Shown here one piece after another: positions 62,401-64,000 of a DNA stretch of 64,000 bases. Every line of letters starts with the position of its first letter. Position 1 is the first letter of the stretch. Source of the DNA: Echinococcus granulosus (lineage: Eukaryota > Platyhelminthes > Cestoda > Cyclophyllidea > Taeniidae). Location: positions 391,357-455,356 of the forward strand of contig NW_020170400.1 in NCBI RefSeq assembly GCF_000524195.1, read 5' to 3'. The position numbers were made by a program, and so were the translations under genes. The notes under the pieces were generated by a model. It worked only from the letters and a program-made list of their open reading frames with translations. It was not told the DNA's origin and made no database searches.

Positions 62401-64000
62401 CACGGATATGATGAATTTGCATCTTGAAGAGGGAACAATTGTTTACCCTTTAAGCGAATGGTATTGAAGGGGAATATAAGTGGATATATACTTTAAAAAC
62501 GAGCTTATTGCCTTCCTATGGCATAAGTCCACTTCTTAAGGTCAGCTCGGCATGTATTTGCCGCTTATGGGAGGTTGTCAAAAAGGGCACCGTTTAAAAT
62601 ACCTTAGTAGCAGGGTTCCATCGAATCACCCATCCGTGTCACAGGGAGCTTTGGTAATCAATCAAAGAGACCAAAATGATGATTCATTAGGATTTATTTT
62701 TTTTGTCACTATCGCCAATCCACCAACGTGCAACCTTCCTGAATTTGCATAATGACACATGCATAAAAGACGATCCAGCATTTGCGTAGAGAAGAATTAA
62801 ACTAATTTCAGAAGAATATTTTACGCTACAAGTGGTGGTCGTCAGTATCAGTCCATTTGCGGAACATATAAACAGCGAAGTATATAGGTCGATTTGTGAG
62901 AAATGAAGAAAATACCGAAAAGCTCTATTTTAAAATAAGTAAAGTAGAAATTCGTTCGGCCGCATTTTGACTCTGGAAAGCCTAATCCGTTAGAGCACTG
63001 TCAACGTGTTGACGGATGGGACCATTCAGTGGTGCACACATGACACACCAGCCAGTTCCCTCCGACCCAATTTGACCTCTGTTAAATAGCATGATGGCAC
63101 AAAAAAGAGACCAAATTATGGTAGACACCCACGAGTGACATGTCTGCATCGACTCAAATGACACTGTAATGTCGAAGAATAGTTGGTTGCTAGTACACAG
63201 AAAGGGAACCAAGTTGGTGCGGCCAGCGGAGAGTAAGGAACTCGCGTAGTTCCAAGATCTCTTGGTTTAAAAGTGCAATCCTTGTGAAAGAAGAAGAGCC
63301 CATACTTAATGGGTCCTAAAAACTACCCCTGAAGTGCCTTTTGTGGACTATATTAGACCCCGTGAAGTAAACAAATTAACGTAGAAACGGACAGTCGTTT
63401 GGATGGGCTTTGCTTGCTACCAAGACCCATTTAGCGCTTTAAGCCACCTCTGATAAAGTGAAAAAAGATCGGTTTTTCCAAGGGCAATGAAGGAACTGTG
63501 AGGGATAGTTTTTGAACATACAACTACTAAACCAAATCCTTTTAATTTTACTTTACTGGAAGTGCAATTTGCTCGATTTTTAAGTTGTATAGCTATGGGC
63601 ACCTAGACTCAGCACAAGAATGAAACCACCTCTCACTGATTCGTCTGCTCATATCCACAGGATCAAGTGATAATTCGGCAGTCCATTTCCATCGTTGTGA
63701 GACCTGTAGTTCATCTTCCACTGCACGCAATTCATCCAGACATCAAGTGAAACGCAAGAGGGAATAATCCTATAAGACACATTAGATAGCTGGCATCTTT
63801 CGGCAAATGTCAGTAGTGGACTGAAAATATTATGCTGCGACTTTTCAGTCGGTGAAAGAAAGTAATGATGTTTCATTAGTGCTGGACATTCCAACGAGCA
63901 TCAGACAATTTTGACACGTAATTTTACAATGGAGGGCGTGGATAGCATGTATGGACGTGAGTGGATCTTTCTGTGATGTATCAAAAGAAGTTGGTCATTT
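59500..64000. other. 3' flank, no gene recognised
   Basis: AATAAA at 59612-59617, 113 bases after the proposed stop, with GT-rich sequence downstream, could end the huntingtin-like transcript. Beyond it no frame longer than about 100 codons occurs and none is recognisable. I looked here for the carboxy-terminal half of huntingtin and did not see it. A short run near 62263 (TGGAAGTACAGCCT) resembles the repeat at 25924 and 31130. Confidence 0.5.
59612..59617 (+). terminator. Possible poly(A) signal of the huntingtin-like gene
   Basis: Canonical AATAAA 113 bases past the TGA at 59497. In AT-rich DNA such a hexamer is expected by chance, so this only mildly supports a gene end here. Confidence 0.4.

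Overview
The window is nuclear DNA from an animal. It carries six spliced protein-coding genes, all with metazoan relatives, plus long AT-rich non-coding stretches, two 100-base assembly gaps and no bacterial features. Many introns are only 29-39 nt long, several clustered at the 5' ends of genes. Together with the weakly conserved proteins, this points to a parasitic flatworm (cestode or trematode). The phylum is an inference; I cannot name a species. All gene structures were built by reading frames across GT..AG boundaries with matching phase and by recalling what the protein families look like. No alignment program was run.

Layout. 814-3919 (minus): SNAP-29-type SNARE, 4 exons. 5608-9188 (plus): NELF-B/COBRA1, 9 exons, with introns of 38, 34, 34, 34, 33, 37, 47 and 75 nt. 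11504-19750 (plus): tau-tubulin kinase, whose kinase domain and tail lie in one 2.66-kb exon and whose last exon lies 5.4 kb downstream. 19751-33190: 13 kb with no gene I recognise. 33191-34518 (plus): ribosome production factor 2 (RPF2), 7 exons. 37130-38105 (minus): ribosomal protein L18a/eL20, 3 exons. 40007-59499 (plus): a HEAT-repeat gene of about 27 exons that I read as a divergent huntingtin, without polyglutamine, ending near the equivalent of human residue 1260. 59500-64000: no gene recognised.

The genes are housekeeping and signalling genes, not a pathway cluster: membrane fusion (SNAP-29), promoter-proximal Pol II pausing (NELF-B), a CK1-superfamily kinase (TTBK), 60S ribosome assembly (RPF2), a 60S structural protein (eL20) and a large scaffold (huntingtin). 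RPF2 and eL20 both serve the large subunit and are convergent neighbours, but nothing shows co-regulation. SNAP-29/NELF-B and eL20/huntingtin are divergent pairs whose start codons are 1.7 and 1.9 kb apart.

Most notable: ultrashort introns (down to 29 nt, and one of 36 nt that stays open when retained); a TTBK stop codon created only by retention of an intron; and a huntingtin-like gene that seems to encode only the amino-terminal half of the protein.
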